A DNA stretch of 64,000 bases, from NCBI GenBank assembly GCA_000697055.1, contig JNDT01001961.1:1-64000 (forward strand), read 5' to 3'. Position numbers and translations under genes: made by a program. Below, in pieces: positions 47,410-58,316 of the stretch. Source of the stretch: Saksenaea vasiformis B4078 (taxonomy: Eukaryota; Mucoromycota; Mucoromycetes; Mucorales; Saksenaeaceae). Under the pieces are notes generated by a model. The model worked only from the letters and a program-made list of their open reading frames with translations. It was not told where the DNA came from and searched no databases. How positions within the stretch are numbered: the stretch's first letter is position 1; each line of letters opens with the position of its first letter.

Positions 47410-48366
47410 GGTGAATAAGGATGTGTAAGGGGTGTCAAGATGCGAGATGAGGAAGGCTCAAGTGGGAAACGAGTCCGAGCATGTAAACCCCGCCTTGAGC
47501 TCAGCCAATAGTTCTGTTGAGAAACACATTGCGCATTTTTTTTTCTTTTTTTCATCTGAGGCCTATTCCTTTCAAGACGCCATAAAACGAATCATAGGTG
47601 TAAGTAATACAATGAATTGAATACCAGAGAATTGGACAACAACAACATCAACAACAACGCATTGACAATGCAAGAAGAAGAAGAAGTAGAAAAAAAAGGA
47701 AATGTGACTGATGTCATTTGTGTTTGTTCCTGAAACCTCCAGTTGGTAGAGTGGGCATTGGTAACACCAAAGGTCTTTGGTTATCTGTCTGTCTGTCTGC
47801 CATGCAATTGCCACGGTGCACGTTGTGAAATGACCAGATCACGTTTTATTACTAGTAGGTCGGACAAGGTTTTCTGTTTCTTTCTGTAGTTCACATGAGT
47901 TGAACCCATCCTGTCGTACAAACAATTGGGGGTGTTCACCGAGAATGTCGGATACTCCGATGTGAATAAACTGAAGGATGAAAGGGAAGAAGTAATGGAA
48001 GATGCTATCCATTTTATTGCCAGTCAAAATGTGCACATGACATGCACAATTCCCATAAATACTTACTATACTCTGCATAAAGTAATGCCGTTTAACAGGC
48101 GTGGAAACTGCTGTGAGCACCGACGGACGGATACGGAAATAACTTTGTGACGACAGTGGAAGAAATGGAAGGCGGATACTGAAATTTCCTTTTTTTTTTT
48201 TCTTGCTTCTTCTTGACGAGTCTGTGCGGTGTATAAAACTCTCAACTGAGAATGCCGAAAATGAATACAAAAAACAAAAAAAAAATACAAGAAAAAAAAG
48301 GTTTGCACTTCCTTTTTTTGTTTTCTTCTTTTTTTTTTCCTTTCTACTTTTTTTACAACTTCTTTT
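47410..48366. other. Divergent spacer, ankyrin gene / LEA-2 gene
   Basis: About 950 bp between divergent genes. AT-rich with long T/A runs (48190-48202, 48330-48340). Open frames here are simple-sequence artefacts; no gene called. Confidence 0.55.
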
Positions 48367-49581
48367 ATGGACCATAATAATTGTCAAAGACAGAATTCAC
48401 CTATTGACATAAATGATCCTTATCGTATAGCAAGTAAAAGTCATAAGACAGGTAAATGACACATTCTCTCTGTCTCTGTCTCTTTCTCTCTCTCTCTCTC
48501 TTTCTCTTTCTCTTTCTTCTTTCTTTACTTACTCATACATCTTCTAGATTCTTGTCGTTCTAGTCGAGAAGTAGTATCCGAATTGGAAGCTGCACACTCC
48601 AGAACTGCCTCCGACAGTAGTACCAGCCGGCTGGCTACCAATGCGAGTACAGCACAGCCCATGCAACAAATATTGTTATTACAGCAAGAACCTTGTACCC
48701 ATTATTATGAAGAAGACCCTTATGCCATCCCTGCTGTAGATAAAAAAAAATACAGAACACGTTATACCGATACTGGAAGAGCCAATTCCTATTTACCCTA
48801 TTCACATCATCGAAGAGATCCCTTTCAACCCGCAACCCCCATTTACATTGAAGAACAATTATCGACACCTGGTGGTGCTGGATCGATGTTACAAGATGAT
48901 TTTGTTATTGATCCTGTACCTCGTTCAATCGTTCCTGCAACAATTCATCAACCGTCATCGGACATCGAAGCTTTACCTCAAATCAAGAACAAGAAAAAAA
49001 ATTCAAATAAGCGCTGTTGCGGTTTACGATATCGTACCATTGTTCTGATTACCGTTTTATTTGCCGCCATCACTGCCACCATATGGTACTTTGTCTGGCC
49101 ACGTGTCCCCTCTGCCGAATTGGACACGGTCGATATGATTAAACGAGTGGATCCAAGTGAAAATACCGAATTACGCTCCATCACCACAGCATGGAGAGTC
49201 TCATTAAGATTCAACAATACCGACAATTGGATCAATACACATATCGCAAGTATCGACATCACCGCCCTCAATTCTCGCTCCCGCGCCGTCCTAGGAAGAA
49301 CCACCGTGGGCCCCATCACACTAGCACCACGACAGGCGCGACAAAAATACAATGTCCTGATGGATATTGCTTACACAGAACATTATCGCAATGATCCAAC
49401 ATTCCAAAACCTGTATAATGCCTGTGGCGCACAAATCATTGATGTCACCCCAGCAGTGAAACAAGAAAAACTTCAAGTTGTTTTTCAGTTAACCTATCAT
49501 CTGTCAGGTATCGCCTGGTCAACAACAACCGAAATCCCATTACCTGATGGCACCAAATGTGTAACCTCCACCGTCGAATGA
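48367..49581 (+). CDS. LEA-2 (NDR1/HIN1-like) domain single-pass membrane protein
   Basis: Exons 48367-48451 and 48548-49581 give 372 aa in frame; the 96-bp intron is mostly a TC microsatellite (48476-48535). The ATG at 48367 is in frame with the first exon and gives a natural start (MDHNNCQRQNSPIDIND). Residues 1-190 are cytosolic, Ser/Gln/Pro/Tyr-rich, ending in a basic patch (KNKKKNSNKRCCGLRYR). One transmembrane helix follows (TIVLITVLFAAITATIWYFV), then a LEA-2 type beta-sandwich region with an alternating hydrophobic pattern (WRVSLRFNNTDNWINTHIAS, VGPITLAP). Yeast relatives with this layout, such as Vac7 and Tag1, sit in the vacuole membrane. Location here is inferred from that. Confidence 0.78.
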
Positions 49582-51243
49582 AAAATTTCACAACCTCAGA
49601 TACCCCCTTAAACACTTCTTGCATACAACAACAACAAAACAATACTACCACTGCATATACACACCTTTCAAACATACCTATAAATCATTTCACTGCAACC
49701 ATTTACACATTTTTACATCCATTCCATTGTCTTTTTTTTTTTCCTTTTTTTACAATTACATTTTTTCTTTTTTTTTGTACTACATTTGTTACTACGGATT
49801 AAGTTCCTGTCGCGCTGACAAGATGGTCCTACAGACTGAGTCAGATTGGGAATGGTAGTACAGAAATTCTGGCGGCCTTTAATGTTAGAATCCAGGAAAG
49901 GACAAGACGCATTCAAAACAGGAGCCCGGAAATTATCCGATAAGCATTGGGCAAGCAAAGCCCCGGAAAAATACACAATACGCCCTACCCAACTTCAACT
50001 TCCTTCCTCCAAAAAGGAAAATCATGGCATTCCTCCCTCTATTCTTCTGACATCCCTGCACTCAGCATTCTTTTTTGTACTTAGACGAAGAAAACAATGT
50101 ACCACAAAACGTCATAGGATGATTAGTGTTAATGTACCGGGCGTAGAAAGATGCAGGCAGATTAAGCAATGATACAGTAACATCTGTGCTTAGCATGGAG
50201 GTTCTAATCAGAGAAAACTCAAGTTTTGGCTCAGCACGGCCATTCAGCCCATAGCTAAAAAGAATAAAAATAAAAAGGCAGCAGACGCTGTATTCTCCGA
50301 AATAGCACCAACAACCTTTATGAGCTATATATTCTTTTTTCTTTTGACAAATGCTAGGATGTCTGCTTTTCATTTTACGCGGTTAGCAATAAGTAGTAAA
50401 TTGGTCTTTTTTATTCAAGAATCATTTTGTGACACATAGATCCAAAGTGTGTTACTACTGTACCTGCTCTGTAAGAAAGATTGTGCATGCCTTATTTGTT
50501 ACTGTTCCCGCGTTACCTAATCCCTAGATGCGTGCGATCGATAGGAATTGCAACCATAGAAGGACATAACTGCCGCTGTTCATGGATGTGGAAAGTAGCC
50601 CAAATCCAGGGGCTTGAAACCACCCAGGATTTGAACATCTTTTTTCTCAGCAAAACTGATGATAACTGTACAACGGAAAAAGGTTGGTTCTCTTGCGTAA
50701 AATAATCAATGCATGCCCTGATTTGAACTCAGCATGATAAGAGGGGTTCAGTCGATTAGGAAGTATTTCAAAAAAAGGTGGAGGAGACTCTCGCGGAACA
50801 GTTTTCCTTCGTCAATACAGTGTGTCATTATGCATTAATATAATTCTGGGAGTGGTGAGTATGTTTGCTCACACACGTGGCACGTGCACCATCTACTGGA
50901 TGCTAGAGCAAAGTTTTACTTTAAGGTGTAAAGTTTGGAGGATAGAACAGCTTGCACCAAAATTTATTGGAGCGGGGGACCGTACAGCATATTCCATGGA
51001 ATGATACAATTGATACCTTTTTTTACTTAATCCCGCCGTTTGCACCTGGCTAGACTGGGGACGTATGGTCAGATAACCTTTGCATCTCCTCCATGTCTAC
51101 ATGTTTTCTTTTTACCAGGTGCATTGGGATTGAAATAAAAAGAAAAAGGACAGATGAGTGGCTCCCGTTGTCTGAAACGCCGATTTCTTCTTTTTTTTTT
51201 ATGCGATTTTGTACCATGCTGTGACCTCGTTTTCCACACCCTC
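49582..51243. other. Spacer upstream of the alpha/beta-hydrolase gene
   Basis: About 1.66 kb without a supported gene. T-rich at 49730-49790. Open frames are short and lack motifs. The last 100 bases (51190-51243) are also present, diverged, ahead of the decayed hydrolase copy at 54613. Confidence 0.5.
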
Positions 51244-52338
51244 ATGGCAAGACCTGTTGTACTGCCTGCAGCAAAGAAGTTTTTCACAGAGCTTCCAAAG
51301 CTGAAAGTTCTTTCACGACCGGATGATACACGTTCAGAAGTCACTGTCTATGTCAAAGGTAGACAGACAAAATCTTGGCCAAAACGCGTACATGCTCACA
51401 TGACAGTTAGGATTCCTTGCAGAAGGAGAATCGCCCGAGAACTTTGAAGATTGGATGCATTCCCATCGCTTACTTGTGCTGAGTCCAAGTCACCGATGGG
51501 GTCCAGCGGCATTAGGGTACAGTGCACTTTACGAAAATGAAACTTTCAGTGACCCCATGGGCATAGTTATTCTTGGCCTTCCGGATCACCCACATCGCAA
51601 ATTCCTTTGCCATTAGCCACGCTGGGGTCAGCTGCATACCTTGTTGGACGCAATATCCGTCGGTTAAGTCAGTTACGTTTACCCTCACCTGCATCAATTT
51701 TGGGCGCTGTTGCCGTGGATGTTGGACTGCATGCTGCACGACTTGCCTATCAGTTCAATGTCGCCAAGGCTGAAAGTGGTGAGCGTGCAGAGATGTTGGC
51801 ATGGCGACTCCTTGATTTAAGACGAAAATATGACACATTACGTGTGGTTGGCCATTCGCTTGGCTGCCGACATATTGTCGAAGCGTGTGGATTAATGCGA
51901 TCCGACGAAAGGTAAATGGCATTTTTTTTTTTTTTTGGAAACGTAAGAAATGAAAATTGTTTAGAATACATTAGGCCCGACGCAATTCATCTTTGCGCAC
52001 CGGCCATGGTACAGTCGGATATTTTGCCACATGTAGTGGAAGGTTCTGGTGGATTGGGACGGGAATCAACGGTAATTTATTACTCTCCGAAAGATATCAC
52101 ACTTGGACTATTACTACGTGCCATCCTTATGGGTGATCAAGCCGTTGGTGAGATCGGCTTGTCTCATCAAATGAAACTGGATCCAAGCGTGACAACGGTT
52201 GATGCCAGTAAATCGTTAGGAGGTTACTATGTCGGCGCACATACAGACTATGCCGATAAATTCCATTTCTTTGCATTTCCAGGGAGAACAAAAGAAAAAG
52301 AGAAACCGGCAGGACCCGAAAGTCAAAGAATAGAGTAG
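51244..52338 (+). CDS. Alpha/beta-hydrolase fold protein (serine hydrolase)
   Basis: Exons: 51244-51358, 51423-51548, 51617-51911, 51975-52338, giving 299 aa in frame. The nucleophile elbow GHSLGC is at about residue 170, preceded by YDTLRVV (the strand before the elbow) and followed by a Cys/Ala helix. IHLCAPAMVQSDILP and VIYYSPKDITLGLLLRAI are the likely acid- and His-loop strands, with HTDYADKFHFF near the end. The second intron is the least certain: the donor GTGACC after 51548 is weak but the only one I found that keeps frame. No signal peptide or membrane anchor seen. Function is probably esterase or lipase, substrate unknown. A dead duplicate lies 2.3 kb downstream. Confidence 0.78.
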
Positions 52339-53196
52339 ACTATGTTCTTTTTTTTTGTTTTTCCTTTCCTTTCCTCTCTCCTAACAAAAGCTTATTCCCC
52401 CAAAGTTATTTTCTGTCTTTCCATTCATTTCCGAAGGTACCGTGGCTGCATGTTACCCAAAAAAAAAAGGAGGTTGCGCGTGCTGACAAAAAATGTCGCA
52501 TAATTTAGAGCTCATGTCGCACGGTATAAAAACATACCCGTCTCTTCAGTGCCTGGATTCTCTTTCTAGCTTTGAAATGAGCAACCTAGTTCCCCATGCA
52601 AGAGAGCCGATGACATTGAAATAACTAAGTTCCCACATCAGCATTTGACCGGTTGGCCTCTGGAGAACGAGAACATGGCCATTGTACCCAGACCGGGTCC
52701 CCGCCAACTGGAGATGCGCCAATAGATTGGCCGTGAACTCGGTCCGAAAGCAAAATATGAAGAAATGACAGCGAAATATCGTTGTTATAGATGGATAATA
52801 GTTTCTCGCCAGCTAAGCTGTGCTTCTTTGGACCCCAGTCGGCTAGGTCGATCATGAGACCAAGACACATAGAGACTTTGATGGAGCACAAAAGGAAATT
52901 GTCTTTCATGTTTCCTTTTAAATATATATATATATATATATTTTTTTTACATAAGCGTAGCTGATCTGTCTTGGGTATGAAACGTGACATGGAAGAATAC
53001 CATATGCACGGTTTATTTGGCATAACGCTATTTAGCTGATGCAAATGTTTCTGTATCTTGGTCCGGGATTGTAGCGCTCACGGACTTGGTGGACCGGATA
53101 TCTGTACGATGGGTAGCTCCAGTTTCTTGTTGTTTCTTTGTGCTTACTTCAGCCGGCCTCGCGGGAGGCATGTGGAATTCACCAAATGATGGCGGG
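52339..53196. other. Spacer downstream of the hydrolase, 3' flank of the Gag-like ORF
   Basis: No protease, reverse transcriptase or integrase sequence is readable on the minus strand here, where pol would be expected after gag. A small +1-frame open piece (53210-53028) overlaps the Gag end. An (AT)10 tract lies at about 52922-52941. No LTR pair identified by eye. Confidence 0.5.
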
Positions 53197-54405
53197 TCAT
53201 GAACGATCATGCTTGCGCTCGATCGGTTTCTTCTTCAACATGGCGTCGCTATTTCTGGCTTTATTTTTTGCCTGACGGTCGGATGGTACCGGGAGGCCTC
53301 TGTTCTGGTAGTATTCTGGGCATCTATGTTTGTGATACCAAAGCACCTTCTTGCACTCTCTGCAGAGGCTGGGCTTCTTTGGCGTACTGCTTTTTGTAGG
53401 GGGTTTGCCCACTTTCGCCTTACTCACATTGGAGTGGCTTCCATGATCCAGTTTCGCTCGCACGGGACGAACGTTTGTTTCGTCCTTGCTGGTTTGGTCG
53501 GCTTCCTCTCGTTTTCTTTTCCGCTCCGGAGTGGCCGAACCCAGATGTTCACATACCTTTTCCAGATCACTGGGAAGTTCTGTGCCGTATGTATCCGCCA
53601 AGAGAAGGCATATAGGCTCTACGAATTCTGGTAATAAGGAGCGCAGAAATGCAACCACCAACAGCGGTTGATTTTCGCAACCAGATTCGAGGCACTTTTG
53701 ACGAAACATCTGTGCATACTCGTCAAACGGTTGATTAGCTCTCTGCCTCATTTGCAACACCTCCATCTGCAGCAAATACTTATGATGAGGGCCATCAAAC
53801 TTCTTTTGGATCATGTCCTTTGCCGTTTTCTCGCTATGCTGCTTGCCCTTAAGCTGCTTGTCTTCGGGAGCCAGGGCGCGAGTGAGGGTTTGGGGATCAA
53901 ACGCTTCGGGTTGCTGATCAGCAGAATGCGGTGCTGCCTCATTGTTAGACCAGGACGAACCAGCATTGAAAAACCGCATAGCAGGCCAGTCAGCAGGGAC
54001 GACCTTGGAAGGGTAGGGTGCTACTGCCTTGTTGCCTTCTGAAACGGTGGCCTCTTGCTCAAAATATGGTTTTCCTTCCAGACGAAACTCTGGTTTATCG
54101 GGATAGCAACGCTGTCCAGTTTGGCAGAAACCCCAGGTCTGAAACAAGAGCATTTCGACGTCATCCATAAGTCTGTTACATTGCGCCAGTGGTGCATTCG
54201 TTCCGACGGCGTTGTCAAAGGCGGCCATGGCATGCAAAGTTCTTTCATTCATGAGGGCCAAATGTTGAAGTACCACGTCCAACAAGTCCGCTTCCAATGG
54301 TTGTTGGAGGCTGTCCACCGAATGAGTCCAGGCAACAGGATCACTTTCTACGCGATGGGCAGTGTCGTGTTCCTTGATATCGTTGCTATTTGTGGTAGGA
54401 TCCAT
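53197..54405 (-). CDS. Retrotransposon Gag-like protein, intronless, no pol
   Basis: A single uninterrupted ORF of 402 aa with no introns, unlike nearly all its neighbours. The middle contains a retrotransposon capsid-like segment: QMEVLQMRQRANQPFDEYAQ followed by FRQKCLESGC and LRSLLPEFVEPI. The C-terminal part is strongly basic (PERKRKREEADQ, PPTKSSTPKKPS) with a zinc-knuckle-like CRECKKVLWYHKHRC (Cx2Cx6Hx3C, off the standard Cx2Cx4Hx4C), ending KKPIERKHDRS. It sits between the hydrolase and its decayed copy. No pol follows within the 0.85 kb available. Either a truncated LTR element whose gag is still open, or a captured gag gene. Gag of Ty3-type elements is the nearest class by general pattern. 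Confidence 0.7.
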   Translation of the reverse strand: MDPTTNSNDIKEHDTAHRVESDPVAWTHSVDSLQQPLEADLLDVVLQHLALMNERTLHAMAAFDNAVGTNAPLAQCNRLMDDVEMLLFQTWGFCQTGQRCYPDKPEFRLEGKPYFEQEATVSEGNKAVAPYPSKVVPADWPAMRFFNAGSSWSNNEAAPHSADQQPEAFDPQTLTRALAPEDKQLKGKQHSEKTAKDMIQKKFDGPHHKYLLQMEVLQMRQRANQPFDEYAQMFRQKCLESGCENQPLLVVAFLRSLLPEFVEPICLLLADTYGTELPSDLEKVCEHLGSATPERKRKREEADQTSKDETNVRPVRAKLDHGSHSNVSKAKVGKPPTKSSTPKKPSLCRECKKVLWYHKHRCPEYYQNRGLPVPSDRQAKNKARNSDAMLKKKPIERKHDRS

Positions 54406-54612
54406 GGTGAACGTTGAGATGCTGTTTATTAGGATGCCGTTGTTTGTTTTACTCAGACTGGACGAAATTGTTTTTTATTCTCGAGAAAGAGACGCCTCCC
54501 ACTACAGAGTAACTGGGTCTCAATATCGTCATACGGATATAGTTACAAAGCCATTGCCACACGATAACAGGATAAATGCAGCTTCATGTCTGTCTGTTAT
54601 TATCTTCTATAG
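54406..54612. other. 5' flank of the Gag-like ORF
   Basis: Short spacer between the Gag start and the decayed hydrolase duplicate. No LTR end or tRNA primer site recognised. Confidence 0.4.
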
Positions 54613-55615
54613 TTGCTGTGACCTCATTTCCAGGGCAGTAAAGCAAAGTTTTCACATAACATCTACTATCAAAGAGTTTCTTTCATGACTCAGATGATAC
54701 AGGTCCAGTCAGTAGGATTTCTCGCAGGAGATTTTCCCGGGAACTTTGAAGGTTGGATGCATTCCCATCGTTTGCTAGTGTTGAGTCCCACGTTACCGAT
54801 GTGGTCCGGCAACATAAAGCTACGTTGCGCTTTCCAAAAGAAAACCTCAATGAACATAGATATTCTTGACCTTCTGGATCGCCCATGTTGCAAGTTCCTG
54901 TACTGTTAACCACGTGGGATCAGGTACATACCTTGCTGGATGCAACCTTCACCGGTAGAGTCAGTAAGGTTTACCTCCATCTGCATCGATTTGAGTGCTG
55001 TTGCACTGGGCGTTGAGCTGCACGCTGCATGACGTGTCTACTAGTTCAGTGCTGCCAAAGATGAAACTGGTGAACGTGCAGATACGTTGGCATGGTGACT
55101 CCTTGGTTTGAGACGAAAATGTGACAGGTTAAGGGTGATTGGCCATTTACTGGGCTACCGACATGTTGTCGAAGTGTGTGGATGAATGCGAATCCGAGGA
55201 AAGGTGTTAATGGCATTATTTTTGGAAACGTAGGAAATGAAACACAGTTCCGCGCGCAATATCGTCTTTTGTGCACCGGCCATGGTACAATCGGATATTT
55301 TTCGCCACATGTAGTGGAAGATTCTGGGACGGGAATCAACGGTAATTTATTACTCTCCGAAAGAGATCATGCTTAGAATATTCGCTATGTGCTTATTCTT
55401 ATGGATGAGGAAGCGATTAGAGTGAGATAGGCTTGCCTCATTTATGAGACTGAATCCCAAGTGGGGCAACAGTTGGTAACTAGGGAGTGAGTCGCTATGT
55501 TGGGGTACGTACATACAGATTTTATGCCGATAAATTCCATTTCTTTGCATTTCCGGGGGAGGACAAAAGAAAAAAAGAAGGACCGGCAGGACCCGAAAGT
55601 ATAAAGAATAGAGTG
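54613..55615 (+). pseudogene. Decayed duplicate of the alpha/beta-hydrolase gene
   Basis: Diverged copy of 51225-52338 in the same orientation. Matching landmarks: GCTGTGACCTC upstream of the start, the intron-1 acceptor region, NFEGWMHSHRLLVLSP near 54739-54790 (NFEDWMHSHRLLVLSP in the parent), the segment around the nucleophile near 55140, and the end GPAGPESI near 55580. It has many stops and indels. The nucleophile elbow reads GHLLGY, so the catalytic Ser is gone. Intron remnants are retained, so it arose by DNA duplication, not by retroposition. Confidence 0.85.
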
Positions 55616-56588
55616 AATCGGTGTATCATTTTTTTTCCAAAAAAGAAAAAAAAAAGTTAGTAGTGATGTGGCCAGACTCGTTCTCCTCCTACTACAACAG
55701 AAACTTTACCCCTTGAACTCCCCCCAAAAATTTTTTTTTCACGCTCAGTTGCACGTTTCAAAAAGTTTTATAGATGGCGACTGATCACAGGTCAGAAACA
55801 AGAGAAATCACCATTCAGCTGGTACCAAACTCATGGTGATGACGTGATGATTACAATGGGTGTGTCATTGGGCATGCTAAGAATTATTGGCATATGATTG
55901 GCTAAACTCTTTTTTCTTTCTTCATCGGCCGGTCGTCCCGGTTCATGCACGCTTTGGTTTTTTTTTTTTCCCACGATCGAAAGCACAGGGCAACTTGTCA
56001 AAAGATCAATGATTTCCGCCTTACAATTTCATCTCTCATCTTTTTATTTCCCTTTGTGCATTTTTGACACGGTGGATTGACTCGGTGAAGTAAGTGGTTT
56101 TGTTTTGTAAAACGGAGTCGAGCTGAGATTAGAAAAAAATTTTCCTTGCCACCGTGCTTCATGTCCTAATTTCGGCCGTTACCATAGAGAATGCACGGTC
56201 CCCTTCAACAAACAGGAAATATAAGGATTCAGTACAATAAACCAAATAGAGCTTTCAAGAGGAAAATGAAATTAAAAAAAGAGAAGAGGATCACGCCATA
56301 TAGCCAATGTCATTTAACAAGCGGCCCTATGGCAGTCAGATCGGCCAATGAATTAAAATAAGGAAAAGACGATCCAGAAGCCCTATTATTTTAGGGGAGG
56401 TTTTAAGTGGCGCAAAAAAAAAGGACTCACTATATAAAACCATGAAATTTTTGTTTTTTATTCTCTTTGTCTCGGACGAAAAAAAACTAGTGTGTTGTTG
56501 TTGATGCGTATCTATTGCTTTTACGTCAATTGAATTCCTTTCTTTTGATTCTATATCCCCATTTACATTATTATTCTACATTGATACA
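55616..56588. other. Spacer and promoter region of the arrestin gene
   Basis: About 970 bp. A TATA-like ACTATATAAAACC lies at 56428-56440, about 150 bp before the arrestin start. No gene seen. Confidence 0.55.
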
Positions 56589-58012
56589 ATGGTGAACGCT
56601 ATCCGAAAGACAAGTGATCTCAAGATCGATCTGGTATCTGAAGAAATTGTGCTTCTCGGTCAAGCTGAGGAATCTGCTGGAAAATTATTACAAGGTTCCC
56701 TCCTCTTGAACCTTACTGAACCAATGAAGGTGAAATCCGTCGTCCTTAAATTCACCGGCAAAATGAAGGTCTCCTGGTCTGAAGGTAAAGAAGAAGAACC
56801 TATATATTTATAGATCTAGATAACATATATGGAACATTGTCGATTTAACAAAAATTTATTCTATGATCTTTTCTAGGTATCGGTCACCATCAACATTACC
56901 ATAAGCAAGAACGAACAATTATTGATCACAAGTGGCAATTCGTTCCTGCTCTGGGTGTATTGCAAAAGAAAACCCAAACCTTACCAGCTGGACAGCACAA
57001 ATGGAATTTCGAATTCTTGTTGCCAGGTGATCTTCCTCAATCCTTGGAAGCAGAAGGTGGACGAGTGACCTATCGTCTCAAGGCAATTGTCGAGCGCCCA
57101 GCATTTGTACATAACATGGTGAAGAAACGACCTGTCCGTCTTGTTCGCTGTATGCTTCCCTCCGAGTTTGAATTGTCTCAGACCCTGGAAATCCATAACA
57201 CGTGGGCTGACAAGATGGTCTATGACATTGTACTGCCTTCCAAGGTGTATGCCTACGGTGAAAAGATCCCCATGACATTCAATATCTTACCTATTGCATC
57301 ACAACTGCGTGTACGATCCATCATGGGTACGCTCAAGGAATATTGCACTTACACCGCAAACGAGTACTCCAAGACGGACACACGTGTTGTCAAGGTACAG
57401 CGTCAAGATGATCCTTTCTCTGCAGATAGCACACATTGGTCTCGTGTTGTCGACCTTCCTATCCCAGAAAATTCCCCATTGGTTTTCTGTGATGCTGATA
57501 ACGAGATGATCCGTATCCGCCACAAGCTCAAGTTTGTCATCTCGCTTGTCAATGCTGATGGCCATCTGTCAGAGTTGCGCTGCTCCGTCCCGATTATCGT
57601 GATCGATTCTTTCGCACAGCAAACGGAATTGAACCGATTGCCGGCATATGACCAGGTCTGGAGATCCGTTCCCTATGATCCATCTGTCCTCGCCGCGCTG
57701 CGAACCGCCAACCCTACTGCAATTCCATCCCCAGCACCTCAACTTCCACGCGAGCCCGTCACCATTTCCGGTCATACACGAAACCTCTCCATTGCCTCGA
57801 ACAATATCAAGAACGAGACTCCTACTACTACTACTACTACTGTGGCACAATCACTAGAAGAAAACGATAATGAAGATCACTTATGGTGGCAAGGCATGGA
57901 TCTATCCAGAGTCCCCTCCTACAGAACCGCCCTTCAGAACGAACCTGTGGCTCTATCTTCATCTCTCCCTACCTATGACTCCTTGGCAATGTCACCGAGA
58001 GTCACTCATTAA
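56589..58012 (+). CDS. Arrestin-related trafficking adaptor (ART/Rod1-like)
   Basis: Alpha-arrestin that recruits a Rsp5-type ubiquitin ligase to plasma-membrane cargo. Exons 56589-56784 and 56877-58012 give 443 aa in frame. The N-lobe starts KIDLVSEEIVLLGQAEESAGKLLQGSLLLNL and includes LPAGQHKWNFEFLLPGDLPQSLE. The C-lobe has VYAYGEKIPMTFNILP and IRIRHKLKFVISLVNADGHLSELRCSVPIIV. The tail holds three PY-type motifs, LPAYDQ, VPSYRT and LPTYDS, expected to bind WW domains, within a disordered Ser/Thr-rich region. The intron is short with a clear TTTCTAG acceptor. Domain order and length are normal for a compact fungal ART. Confidence 0.93.
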
Positions 58013-58316
58013 TTCCTCTTTTCCCTTCTCCATTTCTCTATCTTATGTATTATATTTCTCAACATTTATATTACTTTTTTTTTTCTTTTTATTACTGCAA
58101 TGTTCAACCATCATCTTTTTTTTTTATTATTACTATTATTAGCTGCATTTTCAAAACAGAGATTTCATTTGACAACTATCGAAACTTAACCACCTACGTC
58201 TGCGTTGAGAAGAATCACTTTGCAAAAATGTGTAGGACTATTTCAATCGCCGCGTTAGGAGAGATGCCAGACTCTCGGTCTTTCTCTCTCTCTCTCTTTT
58301 TTTCTCGCTTTGCACC
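58013..58316. other. Spacer between arrestin and INTS2 genes
   Basis: 304 bp, T-rich after the arrestin stop, then a CT-rich tract (58279-58305) just before the INTS2 start. No gene. Confidence 0.6.

Noticed and set aside
53028..53210. Small open frame overlapping the Gag end, as a +1 frameshift product
   Set aside because: Only 60 codons, no protease motif, and no pol sequence follows it.
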